Source of the DNA: Pycnococcus provasolii
Lineage: Eukaryota; Chlorophyta; Pseudoscourfieldiophyceae; Pseudoscourfieldiales
Direction of reading: 5' to 3'
Length of the DNA: 64,000 nucleotides
Assembly (NCBI GenBank): GCA_049487715.1
Contig: CP150558.1
Location: forward strand, 558,001-622,000
Shown one piece after another: positions 38,390 to 47,061 of this stretch (positions are counted from its first letter, which is position 1; each line of letters starts with the position of its first letter). Both the position numbers and the translations under genes were made by a program. The notes beneath the pieces are model-generated. The model made no database searches, was not told the origin of the DNA, and saw nothing but the letters and a program-made list of their open reading frames with translations.

Positions 38390-39607
38390 GCCTGCCGCCA
38401 CACGTGTCGACCAGACACAGTTTTCCAGGCACGGAAAGATGGGAAGACGTGTCCCAGAAAGAAGCAGAAGGTTTTTACTTTTTGGGAACGCCGAACCGAA
38501 CGGCCGAAGGAGAAGACTTATCCTCACCCCCCCCGGGGCCCTGGTGCCTGGGCTCGGCGGAACCGGACTTGCTAACCGGACTTGGGTTTTGGTTTCGTTT
38601 GGGGGTTGACACTTTCAAGGTTGGTATGTATGGTCGGGGACCTGGGTCGGGTTTATTGACTGCTTTTTCTTTTCCTCTTCAGGTCATCAGGCGTCTTTAC
38701 GATAGGTAGGATAGTCTAGTGTCACGCGCACGTTCCCGTTCCTCCCTTCCTCTTCTGATCATCTTGGGGTCTTTGGATAGCGCTAACTTCCCTTACATAG
38801 TCTACTGTAGTACGAGGTACTACTTTTCTCCTCGTGCTTCGTTGCCTTCCTTCGGTGCCACGCACCCATGACGTATCTTCTGACCTACTCGGAGGAGGAG
38901 GAGCGCACCGCGTCTCTCGGTGCGCACTTTTTTCGGTTTTTTGACGACTTTTTTGAGGATTTTTTTCTCTTGGCTGCTTGGTGGTCCACCCAGGGAAGAA
39001 AGCACGAGCCGAGTCGTGGAAAAAAGCATGAAAGAAAGGAAAGAAACGCGTGAGCACTCGTCGAAGGGCGCGTATCACCTTTACTTACAGGTAGAATTGA
39101 GCATTCGAGGCGAGGAGCTGACCGTCCTAGAGAAACCCTACTTGAAAGGAATCCTTCCAGCAGTCCAGAGAGCCACCGGGTACCCGGTAGAGCAGAAGGT
39201 TCATTGCAACAAAAACAAATAAAATGCCTTCTGGAAGTCTGGGTCGTCTGTCGTCACCAACCCCTCATAAAGGTAAGGGTAGGAAGTACCCGGGTAGGTC
39301 ATGGAGCCGAGGCCGCAGATAAATGTGGGGCTTGGCCCGGGGGGATCTCACCTCACGAGGTCCACCCACTTGGTCCGAGAACAGCTTTGTTATCTCTCCC
39401 CCCCTCCTCCCCCCCTCCTCCCCCCCTCCTCTTCTCTTCTCGACGCGTTCCCCTCCCCCTCCCCCTCCCCTCCCCTGGCCCCTCGGACTCGGCTGGAAGC
39501 AGTTCCGACAGTCCCGCTCGTACGCTCGCCAAACCACGTCAGTCGTCATTCCTCACAGCTCTGCTCTCTGCCACTGCCTCTATCTCTATTCTTCTTGTAT
39601 ACATATC
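38390..39607. other. Divergent intergenic region, possibly with one small spliced gene
   Basis: A 1.2 kb gap between the TVP38-family start (minus) and the A20/AN1 start (plus). It contains C-rich tracts near 39397-39475. It may contain a small spliced gene, listed separately. Otherwise I see promoter-like sequence only. Confidence 0.4.
38868..39222 (+). CDS. Candidate small two-exon gene (speculative)
   Basis: An ATG at 38868 begins MTYLLTYSEEEERTASL. A GTGCGC donor follows at 38920, and acceptors lie at TTACAG (39090) and GTAG (39094). Joining 38919 to 39095 keeps frame into LSIRGEELTVLEKPYLKG, then ILPAVQRATGYPVEQK and a stop at 39222. The second exon reads like real protein (balanced charge, no low complexity), while the intervening T-rich sequence does not. 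The product would be about 60 residues and is unrecognised. The donor resembles those of other introns in this window. Without transcripts this remains a guess. Confidence 0.25.
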
Positions 39608-40774
39608 ATGGAGTCCAGTGCCTCGCCCTCCTGTAATGCCGCGTCCAACCCGCTCTGCGCAAACGGGTGTGGATTCTTCGGGTGCGTTCATTTTCGTTCA
39701 TTTTTGGTCTTTGTTTGTGGTCTTTTTGGTTCATTTTTGGTCTTTGTTTGTGGTCTCGTGTGTCAGTGGCTTTCTCAGCTTCTCGTGCGCTTCTCTTCTC
39801 GTCGCCTTTGGGCATACACCTTTGGTGCTTTGGTGCCGAAGGAATGCCGAAGGAATGCCGAAGGAAACGGACACTCGAAGGGCTCACGTGAATAGATGGG
39901 TGGGTGGTGGTGGTGCGGGTTTTTGAACACGAACCGAACGAGGCTCGGCTCGCTCGGTTCGACGAAGAAGGCGCGCTGCTTGGTTTGGTTGTTCAACCAG
40001 CAGGAGGGAGGGAGAGAGGGAGAGGGGGAGAAGAGGGAACGTCACGCGCACACACACTCGAAGTCGCGTCGCGTCGCGTCTGTTCTGCAAACCAAAAGAA
40101 AAATAAAACGGAAGGATCGCTTGGCGTTAGCGATTTGGGCGATTTGGGCAAAAACCAAACCAAACCAAAACCAAAGCAGACACAAGACTCACGCCAACAA
40201 CACTCCCCAACACACGAAAAAACAAACAAACAGAAACGCATCCACAAAGGGCCTGTGCTCGAAATGCTACCGGGACTTCCAGGCTGCGGAAAATACCGCG
40301 GCGGCCGCGGCGGCAGCAGTCAACTCAACTGCCACAGCCACAGTCGCGTCGCCCAAGGCTACCACGCCGCAAACAGCCGCTGAGTCGTCGCCAGCAGCAG
40401 CAGCTGCTGCTCCCGCTTCGCCGGCACCAGCACCGTCGCCAGCCGTCGCCGAAACAGCAGCGGCCATTTCCCCGCATTGCCCGCCATGTGCAGTCGTCGC
40501 GGACGAACAAATGACGGATGCCCCGGCGGAGAGTGCCGCGGCTGCCGCAGCTGCTGACGAGCTTCCACCTGTCCAAACGAACCACAATCGTTGCTTTACC
40601 TGCAACAAGAAAGTGGGGCTGCTTGGATTCAAGTGCCGGTGCAGTTACACGTTCTGCGCCTCGCACAGGCAGCCGGAGGAGCACACGTGCACGTTCGACT
40701 TCAAGGCGATGGGACGTGACCTGCTGGAGAAGAACAACCCGTCCGTGGTTGCCGCTAAGGTTGACAAGATCTAG
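39608..40774 (+). CDS. A20/AN1 zinc-finger stress-associated protein, two exons
   Basis: A 204-residue SAP-type protein. Plant relatives bind ubiquitin through A20 and act in stress responses. Exon 1 (39608-39681) encodes MESSASPSCNAASNPLCANG, then CGFFG. Exon 2 (40234-40774) resumes with NASTKGLCSKCYRDFQ. The intron of 552 bases uses a GTGCGT donor and ACAG acceptor and splits a Gly codon (phase 2). Joining restores exactly C-x3-C-x11-C-x2-C, the A20 finger, across the splice site. A long Ala/Pro/Thr linker follows, then the AN1 finger: RCFTCNKKVGLLGFKCRCSY, FCASHR, EEHTCTFDF. The C-terminus (GRDLLEKNNPSVVAAKVDKI) is the usual family ending. Confidence 0.92.
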
Positions 40775-41005
40775 ATGCAGATTTGGATGTCATCCGCCTA
40801 TCCAGGAGAAGAACAAAAACTACTTTAGCAGCCAAAAAGCATAAAAAAAGTTGTTAAGTCGACGGATGGTGGGAGGATTTGGTGTTTTTCTTAAGATCAC
40901 TCACTCAGTAATCAGAACGTGAGTCACTTTGTCCAGCGAAAGGTAAGTAGTTTTTTCTTCTTTTTCCAATATTGATACAAAAGCAAAACAAAAATGCAAT
41001 CCACC

Positions 41006-43135
41006 TCACGACTTCCACCACTCCGTCGTTCCAGACTTGCGCTGGCGCTTCGAATAAAATCCACCATGAAATCCGTCCATTTCACTGCCGCGCTTCTTGT
41101 TGTCTGTTGTCAGCGTCTCCTTTTTCTTTGATTTCCGTGATGGTGCCGGTGAAGCACCAGCACGAGCACCAGCATCACCATCCTCCTTCTGTTTGACCTC
41201 CTCCTCCTCCATCTTCTCCTCCTTCTCGCCGTCATCATCATCATCGTCGTCGTCGTCGTCGTCGTCCAACATGGCGGCATTCTTCTTCAGCGATGGCTTC
41301 TTCAACTTCTTCAAAGGCGCCTCCTCCTCCTCCTCCTCCTCCTCAACCTCGTCTTCTTTTTTCAAGACGAGAGGAGGAAGCACAGGCGCAGGTGGCACAG
41401 GAACAGCCTCTCTCACCACCACCGGCTTCTGCATGCTCTCCTCCATCACACTCACAACCACGCCCAAGTCAACCATGCCTCTCAAAAAGCCATGGCTCGC
41501 CAGCTGGCCAAAGCTTGGCCTGTCATCTGGATGGAATCTCAACATCCAGCAGATGGCATCCGCAGCCTGCGCATCCGTGGCAGACATGAGCTCACGGAAC
41601 AGGCGCGTGTTGCGCCTAAATTTGCAAGCTGGCTCGGCATTCGCCATGTCGATGCCAGCATCACGCAGCCAGCCGAGTGCAGGCGTGGCAGCGTCATCGC
41701 CAAGCATCGATAGCGGAGGCGTTCCCTCGAGTACCTCGCACATGCGCTGCAGCAGCTGCGCGGGTGAGTACACCTCGAACAGAGGGCGGTGCAACGCGCA
41801 CTCCGCAAGTACGCACCCAAGCGCCCAAATATCAATGCGCTCGTCGAAGCCGTCCGCGCACTCCATGAGAACCTCTGGAGCGCGGTACGGCAGAGTGCCC
41901 ACGTTGTGGCCGTGCTCAGCCGCAGTGGCGCGTCGGCCACCCTCCTTCTTGTCCACCGCGATTGCGTTGCCAAAGTCCACTAGCCGAACGGCAAGGCTTG
42001 GTGCGGTGCCCGACGACGCACCACCGCGGCTGGCAAGCGGGCGCGTGAGCAATATGTTCTCAGGCTTCAGGTCCGCGTGAGCCACCCCACGGCGGTGCAT
42101 CGCGGCGAGCGCGGAGACGAGCTGCACGGCGAGCTTGCGCACGCCCACAGCACGCGCCTCCCGAGTGTGCGCGGCACTGTCCGCGATGTACTCGAGCAGC
42201 GTGCCCCCATGACACCTGTCGACTACCAGACAAGCGTGGCCGTGGAAGCTGAACGCGTTCAGGAGGCGCGCGCACGCGCCTCCAGCGTGTGCCGCCGTCA
42301 TGCACGCGTTGGGCTCGAACACCGTGCCGCCAAACGTCTGCAGGTACCGCATGACGCGCACCTCGTGTTTCGCGCAGCTCGTGTACCGTCGGTTGATTAT
42401 TTTGACCACCACCGTGCTCGTCCTTGCACCCTGCGGCTGGAACGTGTCGTCGCAGAGAACGACATCCGCGGTGGCGCCAGAGCCTATCGTGCACACGTAT
42501 CTGTACCTCCCCGCAAGCAGCGGCAGGTGAGCGCCCACGTCGAGCCGACCGTCCGCGAGAGTGCGCACAACCTTTGCGGATGCGGATGCTGCAGCATTAG
42601 ACTTGGCTGCACCTGCTGCCGCCGCCGCCGGCGCCGTGGCTTTGTTCTTGCTGTTACCTATTGATGCCGACGCGGACACCTCACGGCTCGTGTGCGTGTG
42701 TTTGACGATGACGGGTGATTTGGCCAACACGGCTGACCCCACGGCTGCTGGATTTGACGTCAGCGGAGGAGTCGTCTGATGAGAAGAGAGCGAGTGTGCG
42801 CAGGCACTGTCGTTTTGCGATGCGATGGAGGCGTGTAGACTTTTGAGTCCCGCTGACGCTCTGATGGCTAAGTTGCACGGCACACTGGACAGGAGAGGTT
42901 TCGGCGTGAGTCTCAGGTGCGTAGGTGCGACGTAGGGGACGAACACGCCGTTGTTTTTGCTGTCGTCGTTGTTGTTGTTGTTGTTGTTTGTATTTTTCGA
43001 CGGCGTGTTGTTTTCGCCTTGGCCTTGTGCCGTGTGTTCGACATCGTCGTCGACATCGACACGCTCTCGCCCCTGTGCGGCGTCGTGTTCGTCCCCGCAT
43101 GGGGCGGCGCCATGGGTGGCAATTTGCGGCGCCAT
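41006..43135 (-). CDS. CMGC-type (CLK/DYRK-like) protein kinase
   Basis: 709 residues. The kinase domain spans about 211-551. The glycine loop is IGSGATADVV (third Gly replaced by Ala). The ATP-binding Lys is in VVVKI (Lys245), the catalytic loop is HADLKPENIL (353-362), the metal motif is DFGN (Asp387), and the APE region reads PYRAPEVL. HxD in place of HRD and DFGNA are typical of CLK, PRP4 and DYRK kinases. I do not see the EHLAMMERILG box of true CLKs, so the exact subfamily is open. The N-terminus (1-200) is disordered with an Asn run. The C-terminus has Glu and Asp runs and basic KKLKK and KRQRK patches that look like nuclear localisation signals. A nuclear splicing-related role is plausible by family. 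Confidence 0.88.
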   Translation of the reverse strand: MAPQIATHGAAPCGDEHDAAQGRERVDVDDDVEHTAQGQGENNTPSKNTNNNNNNNDDSKNNGVFVPYVAPTHLRLTPKPLLSSVPCNLAIRASAGLKSLHASIASQNDSACAHSLSSHQTTPPLTSNPAAVGSAVLAKSPVIVKHTHTSREVSASASIGNSKNKATAPAAAAAGAAKSNAAASASAKVVRTLADGRLDVGAHLPLLAGRYRYVCTIGSGATADVVLCDDTFQPQGARTSTVVVKIINRRYTSCAKHEVRVMRYLQTFGGTVFEPNACMTAAHAGGACARLLNAFSFHGHACLVVDRCHGGTLLEYIADSAAHTREARAVGVRKLAVQLVSALAAMHRRGVAHADLKPENILLTRPLASRGGASSGTAPSLAVRLVDFGNAIAVDKKEGGRRATAAEHGHNVGTLPYRAPEVLMECADGFDERIDIWALGCVLAECALHRPLFEVYSPAQLLQRMCEVLEGTPPLSMLGDDAATPALGWLRDAGIDMANAEPACKFRRNTRLFRELMSATDAQAADAICWMLRFHPDDRPSFGQLASHGFLRGMVDLGVVVSVMEESMQKPVVVREAVPVPPAPVLPPLVLKKEDEVEEEEEEEEAPLKKLKKPSLKKNAAMLDDDDDDDDDDDDGEKEEKMEEEEVKQKEDGDAGARAGASPAPSRKSKKKETLTTDNKKRGSEMDGFHGGFYSKRQRKSGTTEWWKS

Positions 43136-43461
43136 GGAAGTGTGGGAAACTCCGGGCGGAGGGGACGGAATTCCGGCGGGAAAGGAAACGAGGTCTACCG
43201 CATGCGGTTAGGGGTTAGGGTTAGGGTTAGGGCTACGACCGTCTTTCCGCACCATGGGCAGATGGGGGCGACTGTGTGGAAACTGTCCTCTCATGATGGA
43301 GGGAGGGTCGACTCCATCTCATCTTCGTTTCATCTCAGCTTGTCGTGCACTGTATGTACATGTACGGCACTTTAGCCGCTTTATGTATTGCTTTATGTTA
43401 TCTTATGGTTACACCAACCAACATACAGTAGATAGAAGAGAGGAGGCTCCGTCTCGAACAT
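43136..43461. other. Intergenic region between kinase and Sm D2 genes
   Basis: 326 bases, upstream of the kinase start and downstream of the Sm D2 stop. Apart from the telomeric array at 43206-43232 I see nothing in it. Confidence 0.4.
43206..43232. repeat. Interstitial telomeric repeat, about four TTAGGG units
   Basis: GGTTAGGGG followed by three TTAGGG units on the plus strand, 70 bases upstream of the kinase start. Confidence 0.9.
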
Positions 43462-43773
43462 CTACTTGGGGTTACGCAGAACCAACACGACCGTGTCCCC
43501 CCGCAAAAACATCTTCGCGATATACCGGTCCTTATGTGTCGTCTGCTTGGTTTTCGGATTCGTCTCCGTCCACATTTCACGGACGTTCTCAAGCACCATG
43601 TTGAAGTGTCGGTCGAACGCCTTAACGCGCCCTAGGAGCTTTTTATTGTTTCGCAGGCTGATGAGGACTTGCGACGACGACTTCACGGACGACGTGAGCA
43701 CGGACAGCGGTCCGTCTGCGAACTCCGCGGAGGCTCCTCCTGCGTCCGCCACTGCCATATCAGCATCGGGCAT
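43462..43773 (-). CDS. SNRPD2: Small nuclear ribonucleoprotein Sm D2
   Basis: A 103-residue core spliceosomal protein and one of the seven Sm proteins that ring the Sm site of U1, U2, U4 and U5 snRNA. After a short acidic N-terminus the sequence follows the family nearly residue for residue: [20 protein letters not shown], then [20 protein letters not shown] (Sm1, RNA-binding loop), [10 protein letters not shown], a shortened charged loop ([14 protein letters not shown]), and Sm2 [16 protein letters not shown]. It is slightly shorter than the animal protein because of that loop. It is intronless and divergent from the COMMD-like gene. Confidence 0.97.
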   Translation of the reverse strand: MPDADMAVADAGGASAEFADGPLSVLTSSVKSSSQVLISLRNNKKLLGRVKAFDRHFNMVLENVREMWTETNPKTKQTTHKDRYIAKMFLRGDTVVLVLRNPK

Positions 43774-43822
43774 AGTATTAACAAGGTTTTGTACTCTGTA
43801 CTTTACTTTACGAGGAGCTTAT

Positions 43823-43830
43823 ATTATATA
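43823..43830 (-). promoter_or_regulatory. Probable TATA box of the Sm D2 gene
   Basis: TATATAAT on the minus strand, 50 bases upstream of the Sm D2 ATG. The spacing is compatible with a short leader. Confidence 0.45.
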
Positions 43831-43974
43831 AGTGAGGCTGCGTACCACGCGTGCGTGTGCGTGCACGGAAGAGAATGAACCGAAGAGCGCCGCCGCCTCC
43901 CTCGCAGGGGGCCGGGACCGGGCTCCGAAAGTAAAAGGGGATCCAGGAGGGGTTCCTGACCCATGGGTCATCCT

Positions 43975-44022
43975 GGGTTTTAGGGTTTAGGGTTTAGGGT
44001 TTAGGGTTAGGGTTAGGGTTAG
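43975..44022. repeat. Interstitial telomeric repeat, mixed TTTAGGG and TTAGGG
   Basis: On the plus strand: one TTTTAGGG, three TTTAGGG, then two TTAGGG and a partial unit. It lies in the divergent promoter between Sm D2 and the COMMD-like gene. Confidence 0.92.
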
Positions 44023-44147
44023 CACTCTTCCCTAGAATGGGCGGGCCCTCCTCCTCCTCTTGTTATAGATTGGTAACTTAACGATTTTGGTACCCAGGTA
44101 AGGTTGGTAACGCCCTTAAGGTTTTGCTCGGTCGCCTTGTTGCCTTG

Positions 44148-44155
44148 TATAAATA
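44148..44155 (+). promoter_or_regulatory. Probable TATA box of the COMMD-like gene
   Basis: TATAAATA, 52 bases before the ATG at 44207. It matches the TATA consensus and sits at a sensible distance. Confidence 0.45.
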
Positions 44156-44206
44156 CAGTACAAGTTGCACGATATACCCGGTGGAATATAGTTTTTAGCG
44201 TCAGTC

Positions 44207-44806
44207 ATGTCGCACAGTAGTGGTGACTCCATCGCCTCGTCGCTGAAAGAACTGGTGGGGAAGTCGTCAAAAAATTCAGACCTCGACGTCGTCGTGTCGC
44301 AAATCAGCAACGCACTCGTCTTAAACGCCGAGCCGTCCTCCTCGGCGGACAAGTCGGCACAAGCGGCACTCGCGGCAGCCTTGACGTCTCTCGCACAGCA
44401 ACCTCCTTTGAACTCGCAGGAAAGCGTATCAACTTTCCTCACGGACACATTCAACGTCGACGCAGCTGTCGCTCACGCGCTCGCGACCCCTCTCTCAAAA
44501 CATGCCGCGGATGTCAAAGGCGCGCTGGCGGCGCACGACAGCTTTGGAACCTTGCCAAAGCTCAAGGGTGTGCAGTGGAGAATGAGGCAGAGAGCAAGCG
44601 GTTCTGCTGGAGGAACGCGAAGTTCGCCAGACGCACCGCCGCCGCCGCCCGTCTACGACGTCACGTGGCACATCGCGCCGAGCGCCGCGCAGGCGGCAAA
44701 CGGGGACGCAGCCACGCGACGCGTCGCGCTCGAGCTTACCGTGGAGGAAATGACGCAGCTTGCGGCTCAGCTGCGAGCCGCCGCGCGAGCCGCACAGGCG
44801 GTGTAG
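44207..44806 (+). CDS. COMM-domain (COMMD)-like protein
   Basis: 199 residues. The N-terminal part (1-110) is helical (LKELVGKSSKNSDLDVVVSQ; VSTFLTDTFNVDAAVAHALA), as in the HN domain of COMMD proteins. The C-terminal part fits a COMM domain: LPKLKGVQWRMRQRASG begins it with the conserved L..v.WRv pattern. A second strand (YDVTWHIAP) and a third (RRVALELTVEEMTQLAAQLR) follow, ending in a helix. COMMD proteins form a hetero-decamer that works with CCDC22/CCDC93 (Commander) in endosomal recycling. The family call rests on pattern and order and not on a strong motif; I do not assign a subtype. It faces the SETD9-like gene with only 40 bases between stops. Confidence 0.65.
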   Translation: MSHSSGDSIASSLKELVGKSSKNSDLDVVVSQISNALVLNAEPSSSADKSAQAALAAALTSLAQQPPLNSQESVSTFLTDTFNVDAAVAHALATPLSKHAADVKGALAAHDSFGTLPKLKGVQWRMRQRASGSAGGTRSSPDAPPPPPVYDVTWHIAPSAAQAANGDAATRRVALELTVEEMTQLAAQLRAAARAAQAV

Positions 44807-44846
44807 TAGTATGACATGAAATTATTATATTTATTGATACAACAAA

Positions 44847-46211
44847 TTACATGGGGGCCTCCGACACTTCTTCCTCGACCACCTTGCTGTACCACGGTGG
44901 AAGCTCGTACTCGTCATCCATCCGGTAGTCAAAGAAGAGCTCCTCGCCGTCACGCAGGTCGCGCGATGCTACCAGCACCGCGAGAGGGAGCGCAACGTCC
45001 GGCTCGTAGCTGCCTTCGCTGTCCAGGTTTGCGTCGCAATACGTGGTGGGAATCATGTTGCGCAGCCGATATGGCACCGTTGGTGGCTCGTAGAGTCGTA
45101 GGTACTTGTGCAGACGTTCGGGAAGCAGTGCGTGCATCAAGCGCGCCACCTCACCCTCATGATCACCCAACGCCAGCATAACCTCTGGATGAGGTGTGAC
45201 GCCCGAGCGGCTTGCGGCGGAGGCTTGGACAAGCTCCTGGAAGCGGACTTGCGTGTGACAAAGAACCGCGTTGGGCGCAGTGCCAGCCGGAGGGTGATTG
45301 GCGAAGTGCGCGTACGCGAGCGCGCTCACGGGGTTCACGTCGAGGGCGCCCTCCGTGTTGTCGAGGCTCTGGCTGCTGCTTCCCCTTCGGTGGAACGACG
45401 GCCACCGAATGCACGTGTGCAGCTCGTTGTTCTCGGTGACGAATGCCCACGCATGAGGCGTCGCAGCACTCTTCGTGGTTGCCATCTGCAGCGCGAGGAA
45501 CGGCCGCGCGTCCGTGATGGTTCCGTCAAAGGCTGAGACGAGGTATTCGTTGTCCTCGAACCCGTCATCGCGAGCGCTCTGTAGCACACTCTGGAGCGAC
45601 AGCACACGCTCGAGCAAGTACACGACGCCGGGGTACAGCGCAAGCACGGCGCCCTGCTTGACGTCGCCGCCGTTGAGGAAGAGTCCACGTCCAGCCCCAG
45701 GTACGGTGCTCATCTTGGCGACGACGTTGTACCCGAGAGCGCGCGCCATGGCTGATCTCTGCTGCATGAAAGGCTTTATTGTTCCCACATCGCACACGCC
45801 TGCCTGAAGTGTCGGCGCACTGGCGACGATCCCTCCGACGCTTCCTGGCGCCGCGCGCAGTTCCGCGTCAAGTTTCTTGACTGTTTCGCTGACAGCGTCG
45901 TTGACAAGTATGGAGTGTATTCTTTCCGACACTTGAGGTTGAGCTAACGACACGAGCGCGTCGACGTCATCATGCACGTTTTCTCTGTTGGTTGACTGCG
46001 CGAGAAGTTTGATGTCACGAGAGACGTCGCGTGCTCGCCTTGCTGCGCGTTCGGGGTTCGAGTGAGCGGAGAGTTCTGCGGCGCTGACGTACTTTTCCGA
46101 CAGGGATGGTATGATTTCTCGCATCGGCACGTCGTCTAGGAGGTACTTGGAGACTTGCGGGAGCAGACGCCGCATGAGGGACTCAAGGCCGGAGCGCGAG
46201 TAGCCCGCCAT
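44847..46211 (-). CDS. SET-domain protein, SETD9-like
   Basis: 454 residues. The N-terminal 160 residues are helical and without a known domain. The SET region (about 165-445) starts PGAGRGLFLNGGDVKQGAVL followed by ALYPGVVYL, resembling SETD9. The cofactor-binding motif appears as DVNPVSALAYAHFANHPPAG with TAPNAVL, where most SET enzymes have NHSCxPN, so the Ser-Cys is replaced and the Pro-Asn displaced. The final motif GEELFFDYRMDDE is canonical. The tail lacks the post-SET cysteines. A methyltransferase role is likely but the substrate is unknown; SETD9 itself is poorly characterised. It is divergent from the cyclase gene, with a telomeric array between. Confidence 0.75.
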   Translation of the reverse strand: MAGYSRSGLESLMRRLLPQVSKYLLDDVPMREIIPSLSEKYVSAAELSAHSNPERAARRARDVSRDIKLLAQSTNRENVHDDVDALVSLAQPQVSERIHSILVNDAVSETVKKLDAELRAAPGSVGGIVASAPTLQAGVCDVGTIKPFMQQRSAMARALGYNVVAKMSTVPGAGRGLFLNGGDVKQGAVLALYPGVVYLLERVLSLQSVLQSARDDGFEDNEYLVSAFDGTITDARPFLALQMATTKSAATPHAWAFVTENNELHTCIRWPSFHRRGSSSQSLDNTEGALDVNPVSALAYAHFANHPPAGTAPNAVLCHTQVRFQELVQASAASRSGVTPHPEVMLALGDHEGEVARLMHALLPERLHKYLRLYEPPTVPYRLRNMIPTTYCDANLDSEGSYEPDVALPLAVLVASRDLRDGEELFFDYRMDDEYELPPWYSKVVEEEVSEAPM

Positions 46212-46333
46212 AAGGGAGTCTTCTTATGAGCAGGATAGTTGGTACTGTATGATGGCTCGCGCATTCGTCCAACAAGGCTCACTCACCTGAGGGAAGGGGA
46301 AGGGGAAGGGGGAGGGGAAGGGGGGTGAGAGAT

Positions 46334-46413
46334 CTAACCCTAACCCTAACCCTAACCCTAACCCTAACCCTAACACCCTAACACCCTAACACCCTAACAC
46401 CCTACCACCCTAT
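46334..46413. repeat. Interstitial telomeric repeat, CCCTAA and CACCCTAA variants
   Basis: Plus strand: six full CCCTAA units after a partial CTAA, then four or five degenerate ACACCCTA units. It lies in the divergent gap between the SETD9-like gene (minus) and the cyclase (plus), 123 bases upstream of the SETD9-like start. Confidence 0.92.
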
Positions 46414-47061
46414 CGTACACTCTACTTCCCGGTAAGGTTTAGTGTAGATTGATTGATTTCGGGTTTTGTCTTTCGGGGTTCACTTGCACGGAGACCTTTT
46501 CCAAGTCAAGCACGGAGCCCCTTCCTTGCCCGGCGCCTCGCTCCCTCGAGTAAAATCACCTCCGCTCGAGTCCACAGGTCTCTCGTGTCCTCTCAAGACA
46601 GACGCCCAACACTGAAGTTGATGATTCGCACGCATGATTTGATGATTCGCAGGGAGGATTCTCGGAGGATTCGCATCCCAGTGGGTGCAACAGGTCGGTG
46701 CAACGCTATTACAGTAATAGAACCGTGATTGTCAACGGCTTATGGCGGCGGCCGGGCAGCCGGGTGGTAAAGTAGTACTTAAAGTGAAATGGAAAGGGAA
46801 CGTACTGTATTACCCGGGTAAATAAAGTGAAAAAAAATATATATTGTAAATGTCAAATAATGATCGGGCCAGTAAGGTGGGCCGTACTCACCCTTTTTTT
46901 ATTTATGATGTATGCCGCGGCTTACCCTGCCCTGACAAGTGCCAGTCCGTCAAAGGACCGGTAAAGTTTACGGACCACCTCCCGCGGGCACACCCCTCTC
47001 TCAGGCTCGCACACTGTCTCGGCGTGTCTCGTGGCTCGCGGGTGAGTGATTCGATTGTCAA
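46414..47061. other. 5' flank of the cyclase gene
   Basis: About 650 bases with short random frames only. A/T-rich TATATATTG near 46840-46848 may be promoter sequence. No gene is seen. Confidence 0.4.

Noticed and set aside
46334-46413. A true chromosome end at the longest telomeric array
   Set aside because: Genes continue normally on both sides and the array is only about 80 bases; it is interstitial.
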